Assembly (NCBI GenBank): GCA_964019415.1
Contig: OZ025872.1
Span: 2,350,699-2,414,698, forward strand
Length of the DNA stretch: 64,000 nucleotides
Source of the DNA: Ianthella basta
Lineage: Eukaryota > Porifera > Demospongiae > Verongiida > Ianthellidae
Direction of reading: 5' to 3'
The notes under the pieces are model-generated. The model was not told the origin of the DNA. It did no database searches and saw only the letters and a program-made list of their open reading frames with translations. Positions 1-31,101 of this stretch are shown piece by piece. The position numbers were made by a program, and so were the translations under genes. How positions within the stretch are numbered: the first letter of the stretch is position 1; each line of letters opens with the position of its first letter.

Positions 1-1947
1 TCATTTAATATGTTGTGTCCCCCTAGCACACTGCCCATTTAATACGTGGTGTCCCCCTAGCACACTGCTCATTTAATACGTGGTGTCCCCCTAGTACACT
101 GCCCACTTAATACGTGGTGTCCCCCTAGCACACTGCCCATTTAATACGTGGTGTCCCCCTAGCACACTGTTTATTTAATACGTGGTGTCCCCCTAGCACA
201 ATGCCCATTTAATACGTGGTGTCCCCCTAGCACACTGCCCTTTTAATACGTGGTGTCCACCTAGTACACTGCCCATTTAATACGTGGTGCCCCCCTAGCA
301 CACTGCCCATTTAATACGTGGTGTCCCCCTAGTACACTGCTCATTTAATACGTGGTGTCCCCCTAGCACACTGCCCATTTAATACGTGGTGTCCCCCTAG
401 TACACTGCCCATTTAATACGTGGTGTCCCCCTAGCACACTGCCCATTTAATACGTGGTGTCCACCTAGTACACTGCCCATTTAATACGTGGTGTCCCCCT
501 AGCACACTGCCTATTTAATACATGGTGTCCACCTAGTACACTGCCCATTTAATACGTGGTGTCCCCCTAGCACACTGCCTATTTAATACGTGGTGTCCCC
601 CTAGTACACTGCCCATTTAATACGTGGTGTCCTCCTAACACACTGCCCATTAAATACATGGTGTCCCCCTAGTACACTGCCCATTTAATACATGGTGTCC
701 CCCTAGTACACTGCTCATTTAATACGTGGTGTCCCCCTAGTACACTGCTCATTTGATACGTGGTGTCCACCTAGTACACTGCTCATTTAATACGTGGTGT
801 CTCCCTAGTACACTGCCCATTTAATACGTGGTGTCCTCCTAACACACTGCCCATTTAATACATGGTGTCCCCCTAGTACACGGCCCATTTAATACATGGT
901 GTCCCCCTAGTACACTTCCCATTTAATACGTGGTGTCCCCCTAGTACACTGCCCATTTATTACGTGGTGTCCCCCTAGTACACTGCCCATTTAATACCTG
1001 GTGTCCACCTAGTACACTGCTCATTTAATACGTGGTGTCCCCCTAGTGCACTGCCCATTTAATACGTGGTGTCCACCTAGTACACTACTTATTTTATACG
1101 TGGTGTCCCCACTAGTACACTGCTCATTTAATACGTGGTGTCCCCTAGGACACTGCCCATTTAATACGTGGTGTCCACCTTGTACACTGCTCATTTAATA
1201 CGTGGTGTCCCCCTAGTACACTGCCCATTTAATACGTGGTGTCCACCTAGTACACTGCTCATTTGATACGTGGTGTCCACCTAGTACACTGCTCATTTAA
1301 TACGTGGTGTCCCCCTAGTACACTGCCCATTTAATACGTGGTGTCCCCCTAGTACACTGCCCATTTAATACGTGGTGTCCTCCTAACACACTGCCCGTTT
1401 AATACATGGTGTCCCCCTAGTACACTGCCCATATAATACATGGTGTCCCCCTAGTACACTACCCATTTAATACGTGATGTCCCCCTAGTACACTGCCCAT
1501 TTATTACGTGGTGTCCCCCTAGTACACTGCTCATTTAATACCTGGTGTCCCCCTAGTGCACTGCCCATTTAATACGTGGTGTCCACCTAGTACACTACCC
1601 ATTTTATACGTGGTGTCCCCACTAGTACACTGCTCATTTAATACGTGGTGTCCCCTAGGACACTGCCCATTTAATACGTGGTGTCCACCTAGTACACTGC
1701 TCATTTAATACGTGGTGTCCCCCTAGTACACTGCCCATTTAATACGTGGTGTCCACCTAGTACACTGCTCATTTAATACGTGGTGTCCCCCTAGTACACT
1801 GCCCATTTAATACGTGGTGTCCCCCTAGGACACTGCCCATTTAATACGTGGTGTCCCCACTAGTACACTGCTCATTTAATACGTGGTGTCCCCTAGGACA
1901 CTGCCCATTTAATACGTGGTGTCCACCTAGCACACTGCCCATTTACT
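1..1947. repeat. 34-bp satellite array with a 510-bp higher-order period
   Basis: About 57 head-to-tail copies of a 34-bp unit that reads roughly CATTTAATACGTGGTGTCC, then CCCTAGTACACTGCC. Variant positions (GTACAC/GCACAC, CCCCC/CCACC, GCCC/GCTC) are not random. The variant ATTTGATACG occurs at 751 and 1261 and the variant TCCCCTAGGA at 1141 and 1651, both 510 bp apart, which equals 15 monomers. No gene is visible in it. The array runs off the left edge. Confidence 0.97.
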
Positions 1948-2166
1948 ACTTTATGGGGTACTCAATGTAACATGTGAGTCAGTCCTCCCTATACGTAGTC
2001 AGACTACTCTATAGGGTACTCAGTGTAACATGTGAGTCAGTCCTCCCTATACGTAGTCAGACTACTCTATAGGGTACTCAATGTAACTTGTGAGTCAGTC
2101 CTCCCTATACGTAGTCAGACTACTCTATAGGGTACTCAGTGAAACATGTGAGTCAGTCCTCCCTAT
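1948..2166. repeat. 58-bp tandem repeat, about 3.8 copies
   Basis: Four near-identical blocks containing CTCTATAGGGTACTCAGTG and GAGTCAGTCCTCCCTATAC repeat every 58 bp, directly abutting the 34-bp satellite. The unit is unrelated in sequence to the 34-bp monomer. Confidence 0.95.
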
Positions 2167-2668
2167 ACATACCTTCCTTCTGCCAAGTTTTCAGTGAGTC
2201 TTACTATAATGCACCAATGTTAGTGTGTTTGTTTGTTCTAGATAATAATCTGTGCCGCTCAGAGGATCTCCACAAAACCTGTTCATCTGTCCCTTTCATA
2301 TGGAGGTTTGGTGCAGTTGTATAGTAAAGACAGTGACCACACTGCCATGTAGTGTATACAACAATGGTGGAACATTCATGTGTAGGGTCTCTCTGAGATA
2401 ATTGCTCACAACATTCATGTTGAGGATGGTGGCTGTTAACTGGCATTCTTTCTCTTGAGTTTGCATCCTAAAACTTGTATACGTTTGATACTAATACACC
2501 AGGTTTGCTCATGCAGTGGTGACTTTCTGTGTATAGTAATTACCCACTGTCAACCACCTGCGTATATTGTTCACCTCCTTCATTGTGTGTTCTTTTGGTT
2601 GCTGCTATCCTCTGTACGAAGTGGCCTGTCTCGGGCTCACTCTGTGCTTGCAAGTGTCCATTGTTTCT

Positions 2669-2845
2669 GAAGTTCTGCACAATTCTGGTTGACACATTCA
2701 AAGATGGTGTAATGAAGACTGCAACAGTAGCTGCTAAGATTTCCAAGCAAGTAGAGCTGCCAGGTAAAAGCCATATTATTCCAATATAGTCCCCAGTTCC
2801 GAGGGTCAGTTATTCTTCCTTGTGAATAATATGTAGCACAGTGAA
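2669..2845 (+). pseudogene. Relic of the ROC GTPase exon
   Basis: This stretch aligns by eye with 21753-21943, the part of the large GTPase exon around the G4-like motif. Shared strings include GACACATTCAAAGAT (GGCACATTCAAAGAT in the gene), GCTGCTAAGATTTCCAAGCA and TTCTTCCTTGTGAATAATAT. Codons are altered, a stop (TAG) lies in the equivalent of HIVPN, and bases are missing near the lysine-rich helix, so it cannot encode the domain. It lies about 2.7 kb upstream of the gene's first coding exon and points the same way. It is a dead fragment left by an old local duplication. Confidence 0.8.
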
Positions 2846-3447
2846 GGAAAAGCTGTCATTAGAGTTTGGTTGGTGGTCTGTGTGTGTATGTGAGACTGCC
2901 CTTCAGTATGAGTGTGTATGTGTAGTGGAATTATGGTGACACGACAGTTGTGGACTGCCTTGATCGGTCTGATTAGACAGGTGTTCTTGTTTGGTAGTTT
3001 GTACACATGTCCATGACATGTATGTAGTTGGGACTGTAGGCACCGTCCTCATTAGAGAGGTGACTTTATTTCCTCTAACCTTGTTTCCTTTTAACTCTTC
3101 AGCATGATGTAGGCTCAGCTATGGCCTGGCCATCCCCCTAGCCTTCTGTCTCCTAACTCTCATGCACATCACAGTAACCCACCGGCTGTGGTATGCTGAT
3201 ACAACTCACATGACCATCTGGTCTCCATGCAACCCCTACCGTTAATCGTATTCACGGTTTAGGAACTTCATGGTGGTCTTCCCAGTCCAGAGCTTGTCAT
3301 GAATCTCATTATATACTCACTCCTGTGTGCCCAGGCATCAGAATGAAATGTATAGCTCAGACTCTCAGCTTGACCTCATGATAACCTATAACAGGAGGCT
3401 ATGTATATGTATTATGTGTGTACACTCCTGTGTGCTCTATAGGCTAT

Positions 3448-3570
3448 GTACAGGGTGGTCCAGTTGGCATGCTGCTGCTGCTGCTGGGGGCTCACATGAT
3501 ATGTCTTGGCTGCAGTGCAGTCATACACCTAAAGTGCCAGGTGACCCATAGCACCTATCATAAGATGAAC
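3448..3570. repeat. Dispersed repeat block, copy 1 (second copy 63508-63636)
   Basis: The block starting AGGCTATGTACAG-GTGGTCCAGTTG, followed by a (CTG)n run and GGGGGCTCACA-GATATG, then CATACACCTAAAGTGCCAGG, occurs at both ends of the window, in the same orientation and nearly identical. Only the number of CTG triplets and a few bases differ. Confidence 0.9.
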
Positions 3571-3730
3571 ATGGCGTCCACTCTTCACATTCATGAGATC
3601 AGTTAGTAAACAGTATGGCTATAGCTAGACTCACATTAATAATAGCTGCACTTATGCAATTTAGCATCTTACAGATGGCATGTTTCCAATGGTTGTGGGA
3701 GGGATGGTTGCGTGTGAACGACTGTGTGTG

Positions 3731-3802
<72 letters not shown>
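3731..3802. repeat. (TG)n microsatellite
   Basis: About 36 TG dinucleotides with a degenerate end (TGCG, CACGCG). The long Cys/Val and His/Thr open frames over it are artefacts of the repeat. Confidence 0.98.
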
Positions 3803-3803
<1 letters not shown>

Positions 3804-4389
3804 GTGCACGCGTGCACTTGTACAGTTATGGGTGTGGTTGGTAGGTAGTGTGTGAGGTGTGGCAGTGTGTTGTCTGAGGTGGTCCTCTTCCATCAGCACC
3901 AAACACCTCAGAGCTATTGGGGACAACATTGACTTTACCTCCTCCTATTGTTGCTCTTCTAGGAACATGATGGTGAAGGTCTGGAAAGAGCAGTGGAGCC
4001 CAACACAAACACACCAATCCCCTCATCCACCCACACAGAGGGGACACACACACAAACACACTCATGTACACTGTTTGAGTATACTTTGAATGGTTATACG
4101 TCTGTGGAAGCAAGATGAGTAAAGGAGAAATGAAGAAGAATCTCTCTCTGTTTATCTTACAAAGGGGAGAGGTTACGTGTGAGGTGTGAGGGACTGCATG
4201 AATCAGAGTGCCTGAGCATCTCTTGGATGACAGCTGGTGAGAGAAGAGTGTTGTGTCACACCTGTGGACTGATGGGTGCATACATGACACATACACATGT
4301 GTACATGGACACAACACACACACAAAACAGACACATGTAAAGGCACCTTGCAATTGTGTGGGTACTACATAAAACATACAACACACCAA

Positions 4390-4539
4390 ATACGCGCAAT
4401 ATATTTATCGTGACGTCATTGTCAGCATTTTTGGAATACCAAAGTGGTCACCGCGCCTGTCCTTCCTCTGCGGGGCCTGATCCCTGAGTCTTCAACTGTT
4501 GTTTAGAGAGTCTTCAGCAGTGTGGTGTGTAGAGACCAG
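4390..4539 (+). promoter_or_regulatory. Probable promoter and 5' untranslated exon of the ankyrin-GTPase gene
   Basis: CpG density rises here relative to the flanks (GTGACGTCATTG, a CRE-like TGACGTCA at about 4410-4417; GGTCACCGCGCC). A strong donor AGAGACCAG|GTAGGT lies at 4539/4540. The first coding exon at 5411 is preceded by a good acceptor (pyrimidine tract ending CTCCAG), so a non-coding first exon ending at 4539 is expected. No TATA box stands out. Confidence 0.5.
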
Positions 4540-5020
4540 GTAGGTGCACTACTATTTCATCGGGTGCTTGAGGGATTGCGCGTGACTGTCCACTCGTCCA
4601 CTTGTTTTACCTACTGGGATAGAACGAAAGTCAGCTCGCGCGTTCGACCAAAGAATGGCGAACTCCTCCTGATAATGTAGCACAGCAAAGGGCAGTTTTT
4701 ACGATCCTCTACACGCTGAGTAAACTCATTACAAGGGTAGCAGAGAATTTACGGGTATCGACAAGTTAAGTCGCACGAATCACTGCTTCGATGATGTCCT
4801 GACGTAGCTAGCTAACTCTTACAGTAAGGGAGGTGTGGCGCTAAGGGCGTCAGTTGAGGCTTTGAATCTGTCGAGCAAGTTGCTAAACATTCGAGCGCTG
4901 TCGATATTATCCCCTAAAATGAAGTATTAAATCGTATGTTGCCCTCAAATCGACACGAAGTTAAAACTGAGTTGCTATTAGCTAAACGCTTTGTACACCA
5001 GAACTCTGTTTGCTGTGTGC

Positions 5021-5053
5021 ACTAGGAATTGTGTGCTCAGCACAATTCCTAGT
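5021..5053. other. Perfect 13-bp inverted repeat (hairpin)
   Basis: ACTAGGAATTGTG and its exact reverse complement CACAATTCCTAGT flank a 7-base loop. It lies in the presumed first intron of the ankyrin-GTPase gene. No known element was recognised. Confidence 0.85.
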
Positions 5054-5410
5054 ATCACGTACATTTGACTGAACAATAGGAAATCTCCGGACACGAAGAT
5101 ATGGAAATGTCCAATGTACTCTGACATCTAGAAATATCGTGCGCACATCTTTAATTGCTCCTTTGGTGCATCATGGCCAATCAAATTGGCTTAATCTTCG
5201 CTATTTCAAATTACTTCCATCAGCCATTTTGGTTGAATTTTATAAGTCAAACAAATGAAGTCATCATGCTTTCCCTGTCATAGCAGGATAGAGGTGATTT
5301 CTGTATGATCTGACCTAGCATTGTCTCCTTTCACTTCTTAGAGAAATATGAATATTTAAGCTTTGTGGTTTTTGTTCATTGCGATATCACATTTGCCACC
5401 CTTCTCCAGG

Positions 5411-24366
<18,956 letters not shown>

Positions 24367-24589
24367 TGTGATGACCACCTCATGCAGCTCTTGGTCAACT
24401 CAAAGTACCACATGTAGGACAATGTTCATTGCATGTGCACATGTCTCTTTGTTTTCACATTCTATTATTCCCTATTTGTTTTTGTATGTGTTTGTATTAG
24501 TAGACTATGTATTCTTTCCTATTCCGCTGACTATGTAGTGTGCTCCTGTTACCTTTTAATTTCGTTTTCCATTTCATAATTTGGAGTGA

Positions 24590-24860
24590 GAGTGAGGATA
24601 GAACTTGGCGCTCCGAAATGGCCGATGCAAGAGGTTGTCCGTGTACATCGTGCGCCGACGAGGAAAGGCTGCGTCTCGCTCCGCTCCCTAGTAAGTACTC
24701 TTGAAGTGAACACTGTAAGGAACCATTCTTAAGAGTGTCTTATCAGTTTAGCGGAAGTATCAGTGAAGGGACGCGCGGGTCAATCGACTCGTAGCGGGCG
24801 ATCGAACAGCCTCCTGCTAGCTCGTTCCTTTCCGCCGCCCTTGTCAGCATAGCCATTTAG
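24590..24860 (+). promoter_or_regulatory. CpG-rich start region of the CARD/ZU5/Death gene
   Basis: CpG density is much higher than around it (TCGTGCGCCGACG, GGGACGCGCGGGTC, CTTTCCGCCGCC). It spans the first coding exon (24618-24690) and starts 224 bp after the stop codon of the upstream Death-domain gene. Confidence 0.5.
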
Positions 24861-26335
24861 TGGGGAGAATGTTCTCGCTGATGGGGAAGCTATAATTTAT
24901 CATTATTGTGTTATTTTGTGTGTGCAGTCCTGAGGATTCTACATATGGCGAATCATGTACTCACTAGCGAAGAGTGCAGAAGGGTTTGGCTGAGAGGAGA
25001 CCTCTGGAGTGACTGGCTTGTTCGGAGTGTTGTACTGAAACCACCTGGCATGATACAGCAAACACTGGACCTGTTGGAGGAGCATCAAGGAGAGTGGTGG
25101 TACGGCAGTGTAGCCACTCCTATCAAAGGTGTGTTCTGGTGTGGGGTCAGTGAAAGGAACAGACCAGCTACATCTGAGCATGTTTCTCATTTGAGTGCAT
25201 GTACGTTGTATGACTAGTCCACTCTTGTCACTTTGTGTGTGTTCTGCATATAAGCCTTGTGTAGACAGTTGGTGTTGCCTTCTGAATCAAGCTATATATC
25301 ATACACTTCTATCTTCAGGAGTGAGTGTACATGTGTGTCCACACACACTGTAGAGTTTTTGTAACACATGCATACCATACAACTTTCTTGGGATGGATAT
25401 TTTGCAAATGTCCCTTGCTTGAGGATTTTTTGTGTGTGCAAATGTCCGCTAACTTACAACAAATGTAAAATAAATTGTGTCATGAAGCCTTGTTGTGTGT
25501 GCTCAGTCTGTGTATATCAATGCCACTCTCCTGTGCAGTGGTTGCAGAGCTGTACCAAGAGGGGTTGGTGACTGAGGGTGACTTGGAGAGAATGAACAGA
25601 GAAAGTGGAGAACTGGCTGACAGGCTTGTTAGTGTCCAGTGCACCAAACACCCACAGGTGGCAACCAAATCAGCCGATGTGTTGGACAAGTTTGGATACA
25701 GAGAAGAAGCAGACAAGTTGAGAGGTTGGTAAGGTAGTCAGACTGTGCTTAATAGTGAACTCTGCATAACAGCTAAGCCAGCTTGCCCTATACCAGCCTT
25801 GACTATATAAACAGTACTGATGAACCTGTCTAAGATGGTTACTGTATGAAGCCACCACCTCTCTAATACAGCCAGCCTCCCTGGCCCCAAATAGCACTAA
25901 CATAGCATTAAAAGCATTGCAATCCACCTCTGTAATGCAACCACCTCTCTATAAAGACCAATTACACTTGGCCAACAGGTGGCTGTCTTAGACAGATTCC
26001 ACTGTATTAGTGCATGTTATTGTTACGCAGTACTGTTCACTACTCTTTGGGCTGTGAATTGGAAGCTGCATTTGGTAACTGAATGATCCAGTAATGTCAC
26101 TACTATTTCATATGTAGTTGTATGTGACATCATTATGGCCATTGCTATGTACCACTGAATTGCAGGTACTGTCAGAGTTTGACAACGTTTCCCCACCTGA
26201 AAAGTGAAATGTTTTCAGTAACCTGCTGTGTACACAAATACACCTACACTATGTAGGATACTCTATTCTGTCACGTGGCCTCATGAAAGTAGCTCATAGC
26301 ATGTATCCTAAAGGAATTCCAGCATTCATACAATT

Positions 26336-26398
<63 letters not shown>

Positions 26399-26915
26399 GT
26401 ATGCATTCACGTTCAATGAAAGTACAACGTACATTGCCCGTGCAATGATGGGCACAAGATGGTGTGCAGAACACGTAAGAAAGTTTTGAGAAAGACATAA
26501 CATTGCCTCTCATTCCACAAGCTTGCCTGGTTGGGAGTGCCCTCATGTACATACTTTAGAGCACTATGTAGTGGAAATGTGTACACAGCACATTGCATGA
26601 AGCATTGAGTGGTCGAGTGATTTCTGAGCCTAGTCACAGCCTGCAGTACTGTATGAGCTCTTCACTAGACACCCACTAACAGTACCGTTAACCCCTTCAG
26701 GTGCTGTAGCACAGAAGGTTAAGCAGAGGAAGGACTACCTTGCTCAAGCAAAATCAGTCAGTCCTGCAGTGTTACTGTCGGGGGTAAGTCAAGTGCTGGA
26801 GGAACATGGCAAGAAGAGTGAGTTACAAGTGTTCCATTGTGACAATGGTGCCAACTACATGCACCAACTGCATAGACTGCTTTTGAGTGTGTACAATTTA
26901 ATTTGGACACAGACA

Positions 26916-26948
<33 letters not shown>

Positions 26949-29900
26949 TATGTACATAAAGTGTGCACCTTTTGTATCTAGAGTGTATAGTTACATGACG
27001 TCACCCAGCTGTGTAGAATGTCACTGGTCATGTGATCTTGTTTGGATTAGATGTTTACTGCACAAACAGTGGTGGTCTAGTTGTACCAGAAACGCATCAA
27101 TGATGTGTGTAACAACAATATCAACAATGCCAAAAACAAAACAATAACAAGTAGCTAAACGACAATAGCAATTGTAACTGCACATGAGGCTATGTACTGT
27201 GTTGTTATGCTGTTACCATACAGAGGAGCCACAACAAACACCAAGCTTTCGCCCAGAGGACCACAGAAGACTCTATAGCTTGAGAGGTGATTCGGAGCTC
27301 AGGAGCTCAACATCAGTACCTTGTGGTTTGCAGTATAGAAGTTTGTCAAGGGCATCCAGTGATTCCGGGTATGGAAGATCGACAGCGGAATATTCAAGCA
27401 GTGATTCTGAGTACAGCAGGTCGTCACGAGCGACCAGTACCTCGGGCTACATAGGACCATCAACAAGAGCCTCCGCCACATACCATACTTCATCCTTGGT
27501 GAAGCAATTTCAGAAGATGAAAATGCCGCCAACTGGTGAAGAAAGTAAGTTATCTGCATATTTGACGTGCAAAGTGAGATGTCAAAGATGGTCACTGTGT
27601 TAGGTAGCCACCTCTCTAAATCAGCCAGCTTCCCTGGCCCCAAATAGCACTGACGCATTGCAATCTACCTTTGTAAAGCAGCCACCTCTCTATAACAATC
27701 AGTTACAACTGGCCCACAAGGTAGCTGTCTTAGACAGGTTCCACTGTACTACTATAAGAGGCAGTCACTATATGTATAGTTGACACTGTACATGTTGCTT
27801 GCATGTGCAGCCTTCTCCCTGAACCAGAAGGAGTTGAGCTCCAAGGAAAGTGAACAGGGTTACACCCATCAGGTGTCAAAGGTGAGTAGTGGAATGCCAT
27901 ATTGCCACAGTCCCTTATGTATCTTGTCGACAAGGTACAACCTGTACTCCCCCCCAACTGTGTACATAGACCCCCTCACAACCTGCAGGAGGTGGGTCTG
28001 ATCCTCCCAAAGACCCTGTCCCACCTGTAGTAAGGGGTAAGTAGAGATAGCACTCTAGTAGTGTGAGAAGATTCAGCCTTCACAATCCCCTCTCTCTTCC
28101 CCTTCAGTTGCTGAGCTCGTTCTGGGGGACCTCTGCTGGCTCCCATTTGGTGTCCAGTCACAGTCTGTTGGCCCAGAAGGAGGGAAGCTGTGTCTTCAGC
28201 CCACCATGGGGGAGGAAGAAGGAGGGACCATCTTTCTAGAGGTACCACCAGGTGCCATCACTGCTTCAGAAATGGTGGAGGTTCGCTCTGCCATCATCCC
28301 AGATGGTCCGTTCGCACTACCAGAGGGCTACCAGCTTGGCACTATGGTAGTGTATATCTACTATGATGGACAACGTGTCACTCAACCCCTCAGACTCTGC
28401 CTCCCCCACTGGTATGGTGGGAAGGACCATGTCCAGGACGGCCTCTCCTTTGCCATGGCTCCTCACACACTGAAGGAAGGAGAACACAGTTATCAGTTTG
28501 TACTGTTAGAAGGAGGTAGGAAGCTTGGCGACCACAGCTGGAACTTGGAGATTGATGGTCATTGTAGCCTGTTTGCCGAGGTGTTCAAGAAAGGAGCCCT
28601 GTCACGCTACCAGGCCATCCCTCTACAGAAGGAGGAAGGAAACGAAGCAATATGCGATGTCACTGTGACGTACGCATACCCTGTATGGCTGGATATGAGT
28701 ATACTGTACTTGCACTGTGATATGTCTAGGGCACACTGAGCACAGTTGTGTTTTTCTTATGGACGCTACAGATTCTGAAAAAGTATAGAAAGGGCTGGAC
28801 TGTTGGCAAGCAGTCTTCTTCCTTCACTTTGGGAGGAGATGGGCTCAAAGGAAATCTTAAGGAGGAGAGTGGGAATGGCTGGCAGGCAGTCATCGATGGC
28901 TCTTCAGAGGTGAGCAAGCACACCTCAGCTAGCTATACTTACAATGCATCAAACAACACTTTTGTCTTGCCAATTTCGTTTATGCCAATGTCAGTACATG
29001 TACTATTAATACAGTAGTACTTAGCTACTTACATGATTGTATTAATACAGTAGTAGCTATATGTACGTGTATTAGTAGCTACATACATATGTGTACATAC
29101 CATACGTATAGCTTGTGTATGTACATGTACATTCCTAGTGTCTATTGACATTGCACACAGCTGCATCCTGATGATGTGAAATATGACGGCTGTGGGATTG
29201 CCACCTCCAAGCTGCTCAAGGTGGCAGTACGCAACAGGGGATACCCTCCATCCATTACCTGTGCTGTCACATACAGGGAAGAGCTGAGGAGGACGGGGAG
29301 ACCAGTGTGGGTGTGTCTGGGCCTGATTGGGGCGGGGACTGAGCTCACATTCTCATGCAAAGCTTATGAGGAAGTATGTCACCATCAATTGGATGGAAGG
29401 AAGAATGGTGAGTTAAAGTGATGGTCTTATGAGTGCATAACTGTCTTTTGTCAACCAAACAACACTTGCGATATCTTATTGTGATTTTCATGCATTCTTG
29501 TCATCCTGCAAGATAGCTATGTATAGCCTGTTCTGTTCGTGTGTGTAGCATCCTTTCCTCTGCCACTGACTGTGTCACCATCACCACTGAACCCTCACCT
29601 GCCAATAGGTAATGTTGCTAGGCAATCCCCAGTGACCCCTCCCCCTGATGAAATGGCCGATGGGCACCCCACTGATCCAACTGACATTGAGACAGGTGAG
29701 CACATTTATGACCAATGTCTGAAGAGCAGTGGGCCACGATTTCATGTAGAGTGTGAAGCAGAATTTTTGCGCTATTAACCAGACATATGCATGTAAAGAG
29801 GAGATGAAACTACAGAAATTGTTACAGACACAACAGCTCAATTCTTCCTTCCTCTTCCATGTGCACCTATGCAGTGTACTGGAACCACCGTGCTCTTTCA

Positions 29901-31101
29901 ATGTGCTGACATTCTGTGCTTCTCTTCTCCTTCAGCTGCCCTCCCCCCTTTATTGAGACCAATCTCTGATGCCACCAGTTCCATATCCTCCAATCCTCCT
30001 CAGCACTCTTCCACTCCGCTTACCCCCAGAGGTGAGTCTGTAATAGACATAGTATGTTTGTATTTTGCACAAACCATTTTAGTCTCCATTTTTCAAAGGA
30101 CAAACATTATTTTTTGTGACTGGCACTTGATTAAAAGCTGTACCACATCAACCCAGAATATAGTAATTTTTGTGACCATTTTTGCAATATGTTACCCGAT
30201 TTGTGAATTTGCAAGAATATTGTCCAGCACAGTTTGAGCTTATGCAGAATGGTACAATACAGATCTGTCTTTGTTTGTTCTTCTCATTCACTTGCCCGTG
30301 CAGACATTATTGCAGCTCTGAAGCACAGACTGGATGCAAAATGGCGGTACTTTGGCACCTTCCTCGGTGTGGAGTACCAAGTGATGGAATGCATTCACCG
30401 AGACAGATTGAGCATCTCAGAGGACTGTATGCTGGAGTTGGTGAGCAAGTGGACTTCTGAACAAGAGGGAACTGGGACCCTACCTCGCACTTGGCAGACG
30501 GTAGTGGAGGCAGTTCAGCTCTCGGTTGACAAAGCTCTTGCTCAAGACTTGGCAGGCAGGCGTAAGGGACGTTCTTCACCAAACCCATCTCCTTCGGTGT
30601 AAGTTGAACTGATGATGACTTTGTCACACATTCTGCATGCAAGCAAACTTTCATCCCCCGTGCATGTCACTAAATAACTATTCATTGTTTCCATACACTT
30701 CCAACTACATGTATATTGTGAGCAAGAGCAGTAAAGTTTCATTCTTAATGAGTAAAGAGTATTCACTGTATTCACACACCTCCAGGTGGTGTACATGCCT
30801 GTATAGCTTTAGGTTCCTAGCTGTCACTGTCAAGCTGTTTGTGCATTTATAACTATGCAAATGGATCCCTGGAGGCTTTTTGGGCCCAGGCCTATTTCAA
30901 ATTTGGCCCCTTGAGAAGGATTGTAGTCAAATAATGGGAACCCTCACACTGGGGCCTGGGACAAACTGCATGCTCTCTTTACCCCCCTCTTGCCAGCACT
31001 GCATGTGCACTTGCTGTTCTCTCACACACACTGCGTGCCGTGTGTTTATCACTCATTCATATTCCCCCGCTGTTTTCCATGCAGGGAATCCGACTAAGTG
31101 A
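24618..31101 (+). CDS. CARD-like / ZU5 / Death-domain protein, about 13 coding exons
   Basis: Likely coding exons: 24618-24690, 24928-25128, 25539-25724, 26701-26817, 27224-27544, 27989-28036, 28108-~28664, 28772-28909, 29161-29407, 29549-29695, 29936-30031, 30304-30561, 31085-31101. Phases agree across junctions. Exons 2-3 form helices of CARD type (VLTSEECRRVW, then LVRSVVLKPPG). Exon 5 is a Ser/Tyr/Arg-rich linker (SSDSEYSRSSRATS). Exon 7 has the ZU5 core (GGTIFLEVPPGAIT). Exons 8-9 may be UPA-like, which is unsure. Exon 12 is a Death domain (TLPRTWQTVVEAVQL) and the last exon adds NPTK. ZU5 followed by Death is the plan of UNC5, PIDD and ankyrins; no transmembrane segment is seen, so a cytoplasmic adaptor like PIDD is more likely. 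The donor of the ZU5 exon (28658, 28664) is uncertain. If the Death exon is read through its donor, the protein instead ends at 30602. Confidence 0.75.
25800..26010. mobile_element. MITE copy, CAGTGGAACCTG family (inverted relative to 52762)
   Basis: GAACCTGTCTAAGATGG near the left and CTGTCTTAGACAGATTCCAC with CACTGTA at the right form inverted ends. Inside are CCACCTCTCTAATACAGCC and CTGGCCCCAAATAGCACTAA, shared with copies at 27566-27750 and 52762-53065. Intron of the CARD/ZU5/Death gene. Confidence 0.8.
26337..26393. repeat. (TG)n microsatellite
   Basis: About 28 TG units in an intron of the CARD/ZU5/Death gene. Confidence 0.97.
26916..26946. repeat. (CA)n microsatellite
   Basis: Short CA run in the same gene; one of the few with CA on the transcribed-sense strand. 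Confidence 0.9.
27566..27750. mobile_element. MITE copy, CAGTGGAACCTG family
   Basis: Ends GTCTTAGACAGGTTCCACTG at the right, followed by TA; the left terminus is eroded. Internal CCACCTCTCTAAATCAGCC and CCCCAAATAGCACTGAC match the copy at 25800. Confidence 0.78.
27811..27881 (+). other. Optional 71-bp cassette exon (frame-shifting)
   Basis: It has a good acceptor (GCATGTGCAG) and a consensus donor (AAAG|GTGAGT) and is open in one frame, but its 71 bp would shift the next exon into a frame that stops (CACCTGTAG at about 28022-28030). The flanking exons join in frame without it. Confidence 0.45.

Larger units (their letters stand above)
2167..4389. other. Repeat-rich upstream region without a recognised gene
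   Basis: Apart from the GTPase relic and the (TG)n array, this region holds a fragment (about 3020-3075) of the dispersed GTAGGCAC-GTCCTC-TTAGAGAGG repeat and a block (3448-3570) duplicated at 63508-63636. The open frames here are short or made of dinucleotide repeat and look non-coding. Confidence 0.6.

Noticed and set aside
1-1947. Possible CRISPR array
   Set aside because: The 34-bp units abut directly with no unique spacers, and the rest of the window is an animal genome.
3859-4089. Possible exon after TTGCTCTTCTAG at 3961
   Set aside because: Acceptor-like, but the following frame has no matching donor, domain or neighbouring exon.
3826-4389. 187-codon minus-strand open frame
   Set aside because: Composition is driven by CA-rich sequence (His/Thr/Cys), no domain or splice pattern is visible, and it runs into the promoter region of the plus-strand gene.
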